From: Bacillus sp. FJAT-44742
Lineage (GTDB): Bacteria; Bacillota; Bacilli; Bacillales; Marinococcaceae
DNA length: 64,000 nt
Assembly (NCBI RefSeq): GCF_002797315.1
Contig: NZ_KZ454936.1
Coordinates: forward strand, 1,611,133-1,675,132
Direction of reading: 5' to 3'
The notes under the pieces were generated by a model. It had not been told where the DNA came from and searched no databases. It saw only the letters and a list, made by a program, of their open reading frames with translations. Below, piece after piece: positions 29,212 through 37,323 of this stretch. Each line of letters starts with the position of its first letter. Positions within the stretch are counted from its first letter, which is position 1. Both the position numbers and the translations under genes were made by a program.

Positions 29212-29961
29212 TTATTTCTTTTTCCGGCTCACTCTTTTAAAATACATAATCTGTTTATATTGCGTTTTATCTTTTAAGCTTCGAAAGCCCCCTAATAAAG
29301 GCCAGCGATTCAATTCAAAGATATAAAGCTTACCTGTCGGGTCCATGCCAATATCGACCCCAAAAATTCTTTGACCGGGAAAGGAGGTCCCTAACGTCTT
29401 AGCCGCTTTGAGAGAAACACGTTTTACCTCCATCATTTTTTCGCTTTTGTTTTTTAAATTAATCTGAGGAAGAGCCTTATCAACTGACAGAGCCCTCCCA
29501 TTGTTTTTTCTATTGGTAACTTTAAACCCCCGTCCGGCCTGGCGGACAATTACTCCGTTTACGACCCAGGGATCTTTTCTGCTTTTTCTTTGGACAATAA
29601 TTCGAAAATCAAAACGACGTCTTTTTATTTTAGCTAGATTGATTTCCTGCTGGATGATGAACCTTTTTTTCTTTGATGCTTTCCGGATATATCGGTACGT
29701 GGAGTGTCTACTTGAGAAGACTTTATATTTTTTATTTAAATGAACATAATACTTTCCATTACGGTTGGTCACAAAATATATTCTTTTCCCTTGCTTTCCA
29801 TTGTTAGGTTTAATGACAACAGTTTTGTACTTTTTTATCATATGCTGAAAATTTTTCGAATTAAACATTCTGGTTTCAGGAAGAGAAGAGCGAAGGTTTT
29901 TATTTTTTCTCATTGCTCTATACATTTTATATTTATTTCTCCCTTTTAAACGAACGGCCAT
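29212..29961 (-). CDS. YheC/YheD-type ATP-grasp protein 1
   Basis: A compact ATP-grasp protein of 249 aa from ATG 29961; an earlier ATG lacks a ribosome site. Key motifs are VVIKPNNGKQGKRIYFV (ATP lid), IIQQEINLAKI, FDFRIIVQRK and the metal-binding end GVDIGMD...YIFELNRWP. It is very basic. YheC and YheD are spore-coat-associated and about 360-450 aa; these short versions keep the ATP-grasp part only. It pairs with the next gene upstream and lies in a cluster with two tiny basic peptide genes. Confidence 0.88.
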   Translation of the reverse strand: MAVRLKGRNKYKMYRAMRKNKNLRSSLPETRMFNSKNFQHMIKKYKTVVIKPNNGKQGKRIYFVTNRNGKYYVHLNKKYKVFSSRHSTYRYIRKASKKKRFIIQQEINLAKIKRRRFDFRIIVQRKSRKDPWVVNGVIVRQAGRGFKVTNRKNNGRALSVDKALPQINLKNKSEKMMEVKRVSLKAAKTLGTSFPGQRIFGVDIGMDPTGKLYIFELNRWPLLGGFRSLKDKTQYKQIMYFKRVSRKKK

Positions 29962-30002
29962 ATAGTTACCAACCCTTCCTTTCATTAAAATAAATTATCC
30001 AC

Positions 30003-30731
30003 TTATTTCTTTTGTTTAAATCTTTTCATTCTTCTTGATTGACGTGGGGAAAATCCTTTGAAAGAAGGATTACGGTTAATTTCAAAAATATGGAGTGAAC
30101 CATCTTCTTTAACGCCAATATCAATGCCATAGATTCTTTTTTTAGGATAATACGAGTTCAGGGATTCAGCTGACCTTATGGATACTTGTTTCAATTTCCT
30201 TAAAAGATCTTCATGCATATAGTCAGGAAAGCTGCTCCCTTGCATAGCTTCTATAAAAGTGAAAACACTTCCGCCTTTACTGGCATTGGTTACTTTTCTC
30301 CCGGCACCAGCGACTCTTACTTTATAAGCTGTCGCTACCCACGGAGAACGAAAAGTTTTTCTTTGGATGATTACCCTCACATCAAAAGGTCTTTTATGAA
30401 TCTTTGCTAAGTTAATCCTTTTTTGAATAATGTAAGGCCTTTTGCCTATTCTTTTTCCCATGAACTCATAAACAAGATCACTGGTAGAAAAATAGCGTTT
30501 CTTCCTGTACACCTGGACCACAATCTTCTTTTTAGATTTTGTAACAAAATATATATTTCGAGCTTGCAAACCGTCATTTGGCTTTATAACTATTTGCTTA
30601 TATTTTGATAACATGCTTTGAAAATTATTTCTGTTCCACCGTTTTGTAAATACTAGATAGGGTCTCACCTGCTTTGCTTTTTTCAGAGCCAAATACAACT
30701 CCCATTTATTTCTCCCCCTTATTTTCTTCAA
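30003..30731 (-). CDS. YheC/YheD-type ATP-grasp protein 2
   Basis: A 242-aa paralogue of the neighbouring gene, starting at TTG behind AGGAAAGGACGGG. Motifs: IVIKPNDGLQARNIYFV, YIIQKRINLAKIHKRPFDVR and IYGIDIGV...HIFEINRNP. It is also strongly basic, with an Arg/Lys-rich C terminus. Downstream is ATP-grasp 1 after a 41-base gap, so the two are probably one operon. The divergent upstream space leads to the mini-peptide genes. Confidence 0.88.
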   Translation of the reverse strand: MKKIRGRNKWELYLALKKAKQVRPYLVFTKRWNRNNFQSMLSKYKQIVIKPNDGLQARNIYFVTKSKKKIVVQVYRKKRYFSTSDLVYEFMGKRIGKRPYIIQKRINLAKIHKRPFDVRVIIQRKTFRSPWVATAYKVRVAGAGRKVTNASKGGSVFTFIEAMQGSSFPDYMHEDLLRKLKQVSIRSAESLNSYYPKKRIYGIDIGVKEDGSLHIFEINRNPSFKGFSPRQSRRMKRFKQKK

Positions 30732-30960
30732 TGCTTACCCGTCCTTTCCTATAGCTCTCCTTACATATCCTTTTTTAGTGTATTGGTAAGAAGAATGAAA
30801 AGGCAGGGTATTTGAACATGGTATTTGATTCATTTTATCTTTCTCTTACCTGCCACCAGAAAAACCCAGGCACAACTTGCTCCTTCCCCACTGTTCTCAG
30901 GAATCTTCCAACAGGTCAGCTATTAAATAGGATATATAACTATATTTATCAAAGTAAGCG

Positions 30961-30999
30961 TTTAGCCGGTTCAAATCTTGTTTGCCTTTCATTTACTAT
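30961..30999 (+). promoter_or_regulatory. Shared upstream element, copy 1
   Basis: TTTAGCCGG, exactly 20 bases, then CATTTACTAT, ending 28 bases before the first mini-peptide ATG. The same arrangement precedes the second mini-peptide. CATTTACTA differs by one base from the SigK -10 pattern CATAnnnTA. The use is inferred. Confidence 0.5.
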
Positions 31000-31027
31000 G
31001 ATAGAACTTCCAAGGGAGGTGAATTTC

Positions 31028-31066
31028 ATGGGACTTCGCAAAGGAAAAAAGAAAAAGAAAAAGTAA
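31028..31066 (+). CDS. 12-residue basic mini-peptide MGLRKGK type
   Basis: The ORF encodes MGLRKGKKKKKK and stops. An almost ideal Shine-Dalgarno (AAGGGAGGTGA) precedes it. Its first seven residues are identical to those of the peptide at 31294, and both have the same upstream promoter-like element, so it is unlikely to be chance. It is too short for a folded protein. It may be a substrate for the adjacent ATP-grasp ligases or a structural spore peptide; both are inference. Confidence 0.55.
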   Translation: MGLRKGKKKKKK

Positions 31067-31224
31067 AAAGCTTATAGCTGAGAGGATATGAGCCAATTGT
31101 CCTTCTCCCTTTTATTACAGCTTACTAACTTCGTGCACTCTGACCACTCATTCTTCAAACCTAGCAGCCTTTTTTAAAAAAGAAAGAATAGCAATATAAA
31201 CAACCAATTTTTATAGAATAAACA

Positions 31225-31263
31225 TTTAGCCGGATCATTTCCCTCTCGAAAATCATTAACTAT
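31225..31263 (+). promoter_or_regulatory. Shared upstream element, copy 2
   Basis: TTTAGCCGG, exactly 20 bases, then CATTAACTAT, ending 30 bases before the second mini-peptide ATG. It matches copy 1 in sequence and spacing, while the bases in between differ. Confidence 0.5.
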
Positions 31264-31293
31264 TTGTAGATAACAAGAAAGGAGGTGAGTTAA

Positions 31294-31392
31294 ATGGGAC
31301 TTCGTAAAGGTAAAAACATGAAAAAGCATGCAAAAAGAGGCATGAAAAAAGTTTATCTAAGAAACTTTTTTAAAAGAAAGCATTCCAAATAG
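31294..31392 (+). CDS. 32-residue basic mini-peptide MGLRKGK type
   Basis: The ORF encodes a 32-aa peptide: MGLRKGKNMKKHAKRGMKK, then VYLRNFFKRKHSK. About half the residues are Lys, Arg or His. A perfect AAAGGAGGTGA site precedes the ATG, and a strong terminator follows, so it is a real transcription unit. It shares MGLRKGK with the peptide at 31028. Its downstream neighbour on the same strand is ATP-grasp 3. Confidence 0.75.
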   Translation: MGLRKGKNMKKHAKRGMKKVYLRNFFKRKHSK

Positions 31393-31407
31393 TCGATAAA
31401 TTAACAG

Positions 31408-31440
31408 GACTCCTGACCCAATGGGGTTAGGAGTCTTCTC
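31408..31440 (+). terminator. Mini-peptide terminator
   Basis: GACTCCTGACCC pairs with GGGTTAGGAGTC around a short loop, followed by a T/C-rich stretch. Confidence 0.8.
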
Positions 31441-31535
31441 TGTCTGCTAATTTTATTAGTTGCTTTTTTATGATGTTTTCTGCGGGTGAAATCATACAAA
31501 AAGAGATAAATTCTTGAAAGAGAGGTTACTCACAT

Positions 31536-32300
31536 ATGAAGGTTACGAGAAGTAAGTGGGACATTTATCGTGTATTAAAAGAGAACAAAGAACTGCGTCC
31601 ATACCTCCCTAAAACTAGACTTTTTTCCAAACAAAATGTAGACACTTTCTTGAATAGATACCAAAAAGTAATCATAAAACCAATTCACGGAAGGTTAGGA
31701 TATGGAGTCATCAAATTATCTATGCTGCCCAAGGGGAAATACAAGCTGGAATTTGAAGATTACTACGCAGTTCTTCCTACTAAACATGAAATGCATAAAG
31801 TTTTAATTGAAAAAATCGGTAACGAAAAATATATAATTCAACAATATATTCCTTTAGCTAAAATAAACAAACAGCCATTTGATATTCGTGTCATGCTGCA
31901 ACGGAGTGCAACACCAGAGTGGACGATTTGGACGATCACAGGTAAGGCTGCAAAAATTGCCTCCCCAGGGTACGTGATTACTAATTCTGCCACAAAAGTA
32001 CTTCCTGTAAAAGAAGCAATAATGCGTTCTAATATAAAGAATAAAACACCAAATAAAACAACCTCTCAAATAAACAGTGTTTCTCTCAGAACTGTTGAAC
32101 AACTTTTTTCCTATTCCACTAAAAACTACTCAGCTATTGGATTAGATATAGGAGTTGATAAGAAAGGGAATATATGGATTATAGAAGCGAATTTAAAACC
32201 AAATACTTCTCTATTTCGTTTATTAAAAAACCCTAAAATTTATAAAAGAATAAAAGGTTATAAACAAAAATGGAAACAATATAAAAAGAGCAGAGTATAA
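31536..32300 (+). CDS. YheC/YheD-type ATP-grasp protein 3
   Basis: A 254-aa third paralogue on the opposite strand. Motifs: VIIKPIHGRLGYGVIKL, YIIQQYIPLAKINKQPFDIR and IGLDIGVDKKGN...IIEANLKPN. A CATACAAA sequence at 31494, about 40 bases before the ATG, resembles the SigE -10 (CATACAnT). It lies directly downstream of the mini-peptide unit, but a terminator intervenes. Predicted role: ligase adding an amino acid or peptide to an unknown acceptor during sporulation. Confidence 0.87.
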   Translation: MKVTRSKWDIYRVLKENKELRPYLPKTRLFSKQNVDTFLNRYQKVIIKPIHGRLGYGVIKLSMLPKGKYKLEFEDYYAVLPTKHEMHKVLIEKIGNEKYIIQQYIPLAKINKQPFDIRVMLQRSATPEWTIWTITGKAAKIASPGYVITNSATKVLPVKEAIMRSNIKNKTPNKTTSQINSVSLRTVEQLFSYSTKNYSAIGLDIGVDKKGNIWIIEANLKPNTSLFRLLKNPKIYKRIKGYKQKWKQYKKSRV

Positions 32301-32349
32301 CCTTCCATTTTATCAATGGAGGAACCTCTGCTTCTTCATACAACAAAGA

Positions 32350-33222
32350 TTATCTTTGGTATGGAATATTTAATAAGTCCGGGACGGTAACGAACTCATA
32401 ACCTTGCTCTTGTAATACAGGGATGATTTCACGAAGAGACTCAATGGTTTCTGTTCTATCCTCTTCTGCCGGAGCGCCGTCATGCATCAAAATAATCGCT
32501 CCAGGATGAATGTCTTCAAGAACATTCTGAGCAATTTCCTGAGGACCGATGTTCTGCCAGTCTAAAGAATCAACGGACCAGGCAATGACAGAGTATTCCA
32601 GTGCCTGCAGCTCTTCAACTAATTCATCATATAAAAATCCATAAGGAGGACGAAATAGTGTTGTCCGGTAGTCAATAATTCCCGCCAAAGTATCTTCTGT
32701 CCGTGTCACTTCATTAACCAGTGTTTCAATATCGCCTTCTTCTACTAGGTCCGGATGCCAAAATGTGTGATTTCCCACAACATGCCCTTCTTCTGTAATT
32801 CGTCTTGCAAGTTCAGGTGATTCTTCAGCTCTTGCACCCATTAAGAAAAAGGTTGCCGGTATATTATATTCAGCTAATATATCGAGAATTTCTGGTGTGA
32901 ACCTTGGATCCGGACCATCATCAAACGTTAAAGCAACTCTGTTTTCCGTGGTTGGTCCATGTAAAAATACTGTATCTGGATAACGGGCCTGCAGCTCATC
33001 AAGCCCTAAAGGCTCCTGAACACGCTGATCTGCTTCACTGCCACCTTTAAGCTCAGGGATACCTTGCTCAGAATCGCTTGCTTTATCCTTTTTCCACCAC
33101 CACTGGACTTCTTCATTTTGTGTGGTTGTATTTTCCTGTGCCAAAGCTTCACCAGTTAAAAATCCAACACATGAACAAGTTAATACAAAAAAAAGCAGGA
33201 TAAAAATAATATTCTTTTTCAT
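32350..33222 (-). CDS. Secreted polysaccharide deacetylase
   Basis: A 290-aa exported protein with an N-terminal signal (hydrophobic stretch followed by TCSC and an ALA-type cleavage region). The NodB domain, about residues 95-285, holds TFDDGPDPRFTPEIL, GNHTFWHPDL (His-x3-His zinc ligands), RPPYGFLYDE and ILMHDG. It would remove acetyl groups from peptidoglycan or a similar wall polymer. It is the terminal gene before an unassigned stretch. Confidence 0.92.
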   Translation of the reverse strand: MKKNIIFILLFFVLTCSCVGFLTGEALAQENTTTQNEEVQWWWKKDKASDSEQGIPELKGGSEADQRVQEPLGLDELQARYPDTVFLHGPTTENRVALTFDDGPDPRFTPEILDILAEYNIPATFFLMGARAEESPELARRITEEGHVVGNHTFWHPDLVEEGDIETLVNEVTRTEDTLAGIIDYRTTLFRPPYGFLYDELVEELQALEYSVIAWSVDSLDWQNIGPQEIAQNVLEDIHPGAIILMHDGAPAEEDRTETIESLREIIPVLQEQGYEFVTVPDLLNIPYQR

Positions 33223-33310
33223 AGATCTGCCCTCTTTTCTTCTAGTCTTGGAATTAGTTTATCTCCCCCGTGCAGACCTATTCACTGAAAATGGGTGTGT
33301 TGGTTAATTG

Positions 33311-33481
33311 ATGAATCAGTCAGCAAAGGCATTATTTATAAAAGGGGGCAAAGGTACATACCTGCTTGCAGCTGCGCGTTTGCTCAAGAAGGGAAGATCA
33401 CTCAGCCACATAGATTGCCTTATTTATGTCGATAAATATGAGCTTGTTGCGAAATCATCTGGTATCTTCGCTCACCGATAG
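33311..33481 (+). CDS. Possible small protein, unsupported start
   Basis: A 56-codon ATG frame (MNQSAKALFIKGGKGTYLL...) with protein-like composition. No Shine-Dalgarno is visible upstream and I recognise no family. It may be a fragment of an older gene or chance. Confidence 0.2.
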   Translation: MNQSAKALFIKGGKGTYLLAAARLLKKGRSLSHIDCLIYVDKYELVAKSSGIFAHR

Positions 33482-33498
33482 AGCCCCTGTAAAAGCTT

Positions 33499-33777
33499 TT
33501 AGAGTTCTTTAAACCTGGAATAAACCGTAGTTAAAAAATTCAAGTCTTCATCCTTAGTTCTCAGCCACTCATGCATTTCTTCTCCATCCAATAACACAAA
33601 GGCGTCATTTGATAGGAATGCCTCACGATCTGCAATTTCACTTTGTATTTTGTTTATTTGATACAAAAGAGCCTCCTTAGCTTTTATTGAATCTTGTTGG
33701 TTTGAAATAACAAACTGATCAACCTCCTCTTTTGTATGTGAGCCATTTAACAACTGTATAATATCCTGGTTTTCCAT
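33499..33777 (-). CDS. Small hypothetical helical protein
   Basis: A 92-aa soluble protein with a long central helix (SIKAKEALLYQINKIQSEIA). The ATG at 33777 has AAAGGGTGA 8 bases upstream; a GTG four codons earlier is an alternative. I do not recognise the family. Confidence 0.65.
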   Translation of the reverse strand: MENQDIIQLLNGSHTKEEVDQFVISNQQDSIKAKEALLYQINKIQSEIADREAFLSNDAFVLLDGEEMHEWLRTKDEDLNFLTTVYSRFKEL

Positions 33778-33922
33778 CCTGCTTTTCACCCTTTCTCTTT
33801 ATCTTTATCTTTTGCAGAACTAAACCGCTTATTCTTACTCACTCCAAGACAAAAATAAATTTTGTAAAGGTGTAACTGTTTACCCATCCCGTTTTGTCTG
33901 AAGGATAATCCTATGCTTTCTT

Positions 33923-34118
33923 TTATCCTTTGTATAAGCAAAGTGACTTGCTGAAAATAGATTCATCCTTTGCGATGATTTTAACTAAAAGCTCTCTATC
34001 CTCTACTGGTAATAAACTAAGATCATCAATCGTTGTTATTCACTCATCCTTTCTTTGCGGTCAATATTTACTACCATCAATTACGCACTTTTACCAGGAA
34101 AGAAAACCACTCCTTTTA
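33923..34118 (-). pseudogene. Remnant of a small gene
   Basis: The last 38 codons read as clean coding sequence (ITTIDDLSLLPVEDRELL...). Upstream in the same frame, text such as KCVIDGSKY, PQRKDE and KRSGFLSW is interrupted by one TAA and two TGA codons. The mixture of stop types and lack of a start favour a decayed gene rather than recoding. The family is not recognised. Confidence 0.4.
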
Positions 34119-34168
34119 TTAAAATGATCATATAATAAAATAACAAGAGAATAGCAGGAGGGTTATAA

Positions 34169-34399
34169 ATGGGCAGGATAAATATCCGAGTAAACAATAT
34201 GTCTGATAACAGCTCCATAAACTTTGGTAACACCGTACATGAGGAGCAGCAGGCATTTGAAAAATCTCAAGGGGGAAATCTCGTTGTCGGGGACAGGGCG
34301 AAGCTAGTTGCCAAGAATAAAAACAAATTAATTGATCCTGATGGAAAAGATATGACAAACATAGAGGTTACTTTTGATTCAAATTCTAAAAACGATTGA
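34169..34399 (+). CDS. Small protein, possibly GerPF/YpzD-like spore protein
   Basis: A 76-aa protein with AGCAGGAGGG upstream of its ATG and a terminator after it. The core (NSSINFGNTVHEEQQAFEKS, GGNLVVGDRA) resembles the short beta-rich GerPA/GerPF-type spore germination proteins, which contain similar 'x-INxG' and 'GD' blocks. The resemblance is loose, so a spore role is only suggested. Confidence 0.6.
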   Translation: MGRINIRVNNMSDNSSINFGNTVHEEQQAFEKSQGGNLVVGDRAKLVAKNKNKLIDPDGKDMTNIEVTFDSNSKND

Positions 34400-34424
34400 G
34401 CCTTTACATAGGCTCTCCTTTTGT
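34398..34424 (+). terminator. Terminator of small spore-like gene
   Basis: GAGCCT pairs with AGGCTC followed by TCCTTTTGTT. Confidence 0.75.
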
Positions 34425-34869
34425 TACAAATATTCGTCTTTTTATAATGGTGCCTGGCACCCGTATTGGTTGTAACACTATTGGAACAATCGTTTGAGTT
34501 CGCGGAGAAAAAAGCTGTTTTATGGTTCACTCAGATTCTGAGTCCCACGCCACCCTTGCCTTTATCACAATGACCTCCACCTTTGTGGACTTGGAACCTA
34601 GAACGTGTAAAAATGCCGGCTACACAATAAAGGTAGGAGGAAATGTTTATTTCGTCCTACCTTTATTTGTCAGTACCATGTTAGTTGATGAATGACGTCA
34701 GGAACAAAGCGGCAGAAAGCGGTAACCGTTATATATGTTATATCCCTAAATTTTCACATTATCATAACGAAGATATCCTACGCTCCCCGGCCACAACAAG
34801 ATAATAGATTAAGGTATAAACATTTTTTTCATTTTTTCAATAGTCGGTTTCATTTGTAAATAGGAGCCG
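34400..34869. other. Intergenic region with palindromes
   Basis: No supported gene. It contains the 13-base palindrome GGTGCCTGGCACC at 34449-34461 and a long hairpin at 34626-34668 (AATAAAGGTAGGA... pairing with TCCTACCTTTATT). The hairpin looks like a terminator without a visible gene. Confidence 0.5.
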
Positions 34870-35520
34870 TTACTGTGCCACAAACATTTGGGTCCAGTAT
34901 GACCCGTTCGCTCCTCCTTCGACGTACCCTACTCCAATATGTGTGAAATCTGAGCGCAAGATATTATCTTGGTGCCCAGGAGAAGCCATCCATTCTTCTA
35001 CTACTTGTTCTGGAGAAGTTTGTCCTGCAGCCAAATTTTCCCCTGCTCCTTGAAAATTGATTCCTTGAGAAATCATCATGTCAAAAGGGCTTCCATAGGT
35101 TGGGCTATTGTGAGAGAAGTAGCCTTCATTCCTCATATCCTCCGACTTTAAGTGGGCCACTTTAGATAGTTTGTCATATTCTTCCAAAAGATTCAGTCCA
35201 TGATGATCCCGCTCTTCGTTAGTCAAGCGAATAACTTCTTTGACAAAGCCTCCTTGGCCTTCTTCCGGTGAGTCGTTATAAGTAGGGGACTCTTCTGCAC
35301 TCTCTTGATATGGAAGTTGAATCACTTGTTTGACGTAGATAACCTCTGCATCAACGATATCTGGGTTGACCTTCAAAATATCTTCTATCGTTACATCATG
35401 TTGCTGAGAGATACTCCACATTGTATCCCCGGGTGCTACTGTGTGAGTTGTTTCTTCCTGCCCAAAAATTGTCGTGGGAATAAGTAAAAATAGAGCTATT
35501 ATCCAAAACACTTTTGCCAC
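34870..35520 (-). CDS. LysM-CAP (SCP-like) secreted protein
   Basis: A 216-aa exported protein starting at GTG behind GGAGGTGA. After a signal peptide comes one LysM wall-binding domain (HTVAPGDTMWSIS, about residues 26-70). A linker then leads to a CAP domain with LTNEERDHHGL, GYFSHNSPTYG, GENLAAG and WMASPGHQDNIL. Related YkwD/SafA-like proteins occur in bacilli, often in spores. Enzymatic activity is not established. Confidence 0.88.
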   Translation of the reverse strand: MAKVFWIIALFLLIPTTIFGQEETTHTVAPGDTMWSISQQHDVTIEDILKVNPDIVDAEVIYVKQVIQLPYQESAEESPTYNDSPEEGQGGFVKEVIRLTNEERDHHGLNLLEEYDKLSKVAHLKSEDMRNEGYFSHNSPTYGSPFDMMISQGINFQGAGENLAAGQTSPEQVVEEWMASPGHQDNILRSDFTHIGVGYVEGGANGSYWTQMFVAQ

Positions 35521-35946
35521 TTACCTTCACCTCCGTAAAGTGAAAAAACAAGTCTAAAGATTTTAAGACATACAATCATAAAAGTTTAAGATGAAAAATA
35601 TGGATTGTTTCTTCATTCTAGTATACTATTTTTCTTACTATATCAGGGAAACTTCTCTTGACTCTTCCCTCGCTCCTTTTATACCCATTTCACCATTTTT
35701 ATGGTGATTAAACAGTAATTTCCTATATCTTCCTATTGTTTTATAGATTTTTCCCCTTGTTCCTCACAGTTATTCTATGAGACTCGTTTCCAAGGGGCGA
35801 AGGTCCACCTTAAAATTCCACCTCGCTATGTACACCCTGCCTCCGGCTAACTACCACAACGCTATTACTTATGCCAACCACATTATAGTAAGAGAAGGGA
35901 GGCCCCTTCTCTTCAAAGTTTTTAATCCTATTTCCATCTTACAAAT
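35521..35946. other. Intergenic region with hairpin
   Basis: No gene is seen. A hairpin at 35890-35913 (AAGAGAAGGG / CCCCTTCTCTT) is followed by T residues on the plus strand. The SDR gene ends just to its right. Confidence 0.5.
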
Positions 35947-36717
35947 TTAAGAAGCGCCCATTCCCCCATCAATTCGATACTGGGCTCCGGTTATGAAAGC
36001 ACTGTCTTCTGAAGCGAGAAAGAGAACAAGCTTAGCAATTTCGTGAGATTCCCCATATCTGCCAAGAGGAATAGACTTTGCCAGCTCACCTTTTGCTTCT
36101 TCAGCATGTCCAGGGTTAAAGCCCTCTTCCAAAGACCGCATCATTCTCGTTTCTACAGGAGACGGATGAATAGAATTCACACGAATATTATGAGGGGCAG
36201 CTTCAAGTGCTGCTGTTTTCGTTAAACCAATCACTGCATGTTTTGAAGCTACATAAGGTGCAACACCTGGGCTCCCCATAAATCCTGCAACAGAAGAATT
36301 ATTTATAATACTTCCTTTTTCTTGTTTCATCATGACTGGTAATACGTACTGGAGGCCTAGAAAAACTCCCCGTACATTTACACCCATAGTTTTATCAAAG
36401 TCCTCAATATCTTGAGCTATAATTGGTGCCACTTTCCCTTCAATTCCTGCATTATTAAAGAATACGTCAATCGAATCAAACTCATCCAATGTTTGCTCCA
36501 CGTATTTTTTTGTGTCCTCTTTCTTTGACACATCAGCCTGAATGGCAATAACTGTTCCATGTTCTTTTAATTCTTTCTCTGCGCTGACAATTAGTTCTTG
36601 ATTAATGTCAACGATGGCTACTTTAGCACCTTCTTGTAAGAAATACTCAGCAGTAACCTTTCCGATACCGTCGGCTCCACCAGTAATTAAAACTACTTTA
36701 TCTTCAAACTTTCTCAT
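35947..36717 (-). CDS. SDR family oxidoreductase
   Basis: A 256-aa classical short-chain dehydrogenase. The NAD(P) loop is TGGADGIGK, with IVDIN after beta-2 (Asp suggests NAD preference). NNAG, the catalytic Ser (INNSSVAG) and YVASK are present. ATG 36717 follows AGGGGAG. The last residues GAQYRIDGGMGA are typical of the glucose dehydrogenase-like subgroup, but the substrate is unknown. It stands alone. Confidence 0.9.
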   Translation of the reverse strand: MRKFEDKVVLITGGADGIGKVTAEYFLQEGAKVAIVDINQELIVSAEKELKEHGTVIAIQADVSKKEDTKKYVEQTLDEFDSIDVFFNNAGIEGKVAPIIAQDIEDFDKTMGVNVRGVFLGLQYVLPVMMKQEKGSIINNSSVAGFMGSPGVAPYVASKHAVIGLTKTAALEAAPHNIRVNSIHPSPVETRMMRSLEEGFNPGHAEEAKGELAKSIPLGRYGESHEIAKLVLFLASEDSAFITGAQYRIDGGMGAS

Positions 36718-37108
36718 TTTAAACACTCCCCTACTATTTTTTCATTTCCTACAGTTTTCTGAAGTCATATTAAAATTAACACAGCTGGCGTTTTGATTTT
36801 TGTGAGGATTGTCACTCGTTTTTATTCTTACTACTATTCTTTTAAAATTTAATCTTTTTTTGCTACACGAGTTGCTCACAATAAAAAACGCAGAAGGTTT
36901 GTGCACTCTGCGTTTTATAATGAAGCGAAATAAAACTGGATCATAGTTTATTTAAAAGTATGGTAAATGAGTAATTACTTACTGAACGTCTCTTCTTGCA
37001 GCTTCCTAATGTTACAAAATTTTGTCAATTTATATTTTTTGAATTTTCTGCCCAAAATGTTTAACAAAAATAGTATGATGTATGTATGTTACAAAGGAGG
37101 TGTGCCAA
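36718..37108. other. Intergenic region with orphan hairpin
   Basis: No gene is supported. A terminator-like hairpin at 36883-36918 (AAAACGCAG / CTGCGTTTT) has no gene adjacent on either side. A small RNA or a lost gene is possible. Confidence 0.45.
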
Positions 37109-37249
37109 ATGAAAAAATTTCTGTTTGGTGGTCTAGCTATAATTATAGGAGCCGTTGCTGTTCTTGCCTTAAAAAATAAGGATAAGGAAGGCAAACAAAC
37201 TGAAGGAGAACAGTCCTCAGTTTGGGTCACTCAAGAAGATGTAGCATAG
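37109..37249 (+). CDS. Small single-pass membrane protein
   Basis: A 46-aa protein with AAAGGAGGTG before ATG. One membrane helix near the N terminus (FLFGGLAIIIGAVAVLAL) is followed by a charged tail ending EDVA. The terminator after it supports a real gene. No family recognised. Confidence 0.7.
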   Translation: MKKFLFGGLAIIIGAVAVLALKNKDKEGKQTEGEQSSVWVTQEDVA

Positions 37250-37270
37250 TAATACTTAAAGATACATGGA

Positions 37271-37308
37271 TAAGAGAAGGTGCTCATAAAAGCACCTTCT
37301 CTTATTGT
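37271..37308. terminator. Bidirectional terminator
   Basis: TAAGAGAAGGTGCT pairs with AGCACCTTCTCTTA and sits between convergent genes. Confidence 0.85.
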
Positions 37309-37323
37309 CAGTTTTATATCCAT

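Noticed and set aside
30812-31066. A longer 84-codon frame ending in MGLRKGK...
   Set aside because: The strong ribosome site and the shared element point to the internal ATG at 31028; the upstream part has no ribosome site or protein-like composition.
33923-34118. Remnant with two TGA codons, considered as recoded
   Set aside because: It also has a TAA in the same frame and no start codon, so it is best read as a decayed gene.
34449-34461. Palindrome GGTGCCTGGCACC considered as an operator
   Set aside because: Only one copy was seen in the window; similar short palindromes recur in Bacillaceae intergenic DNA, but I cannot show a function.
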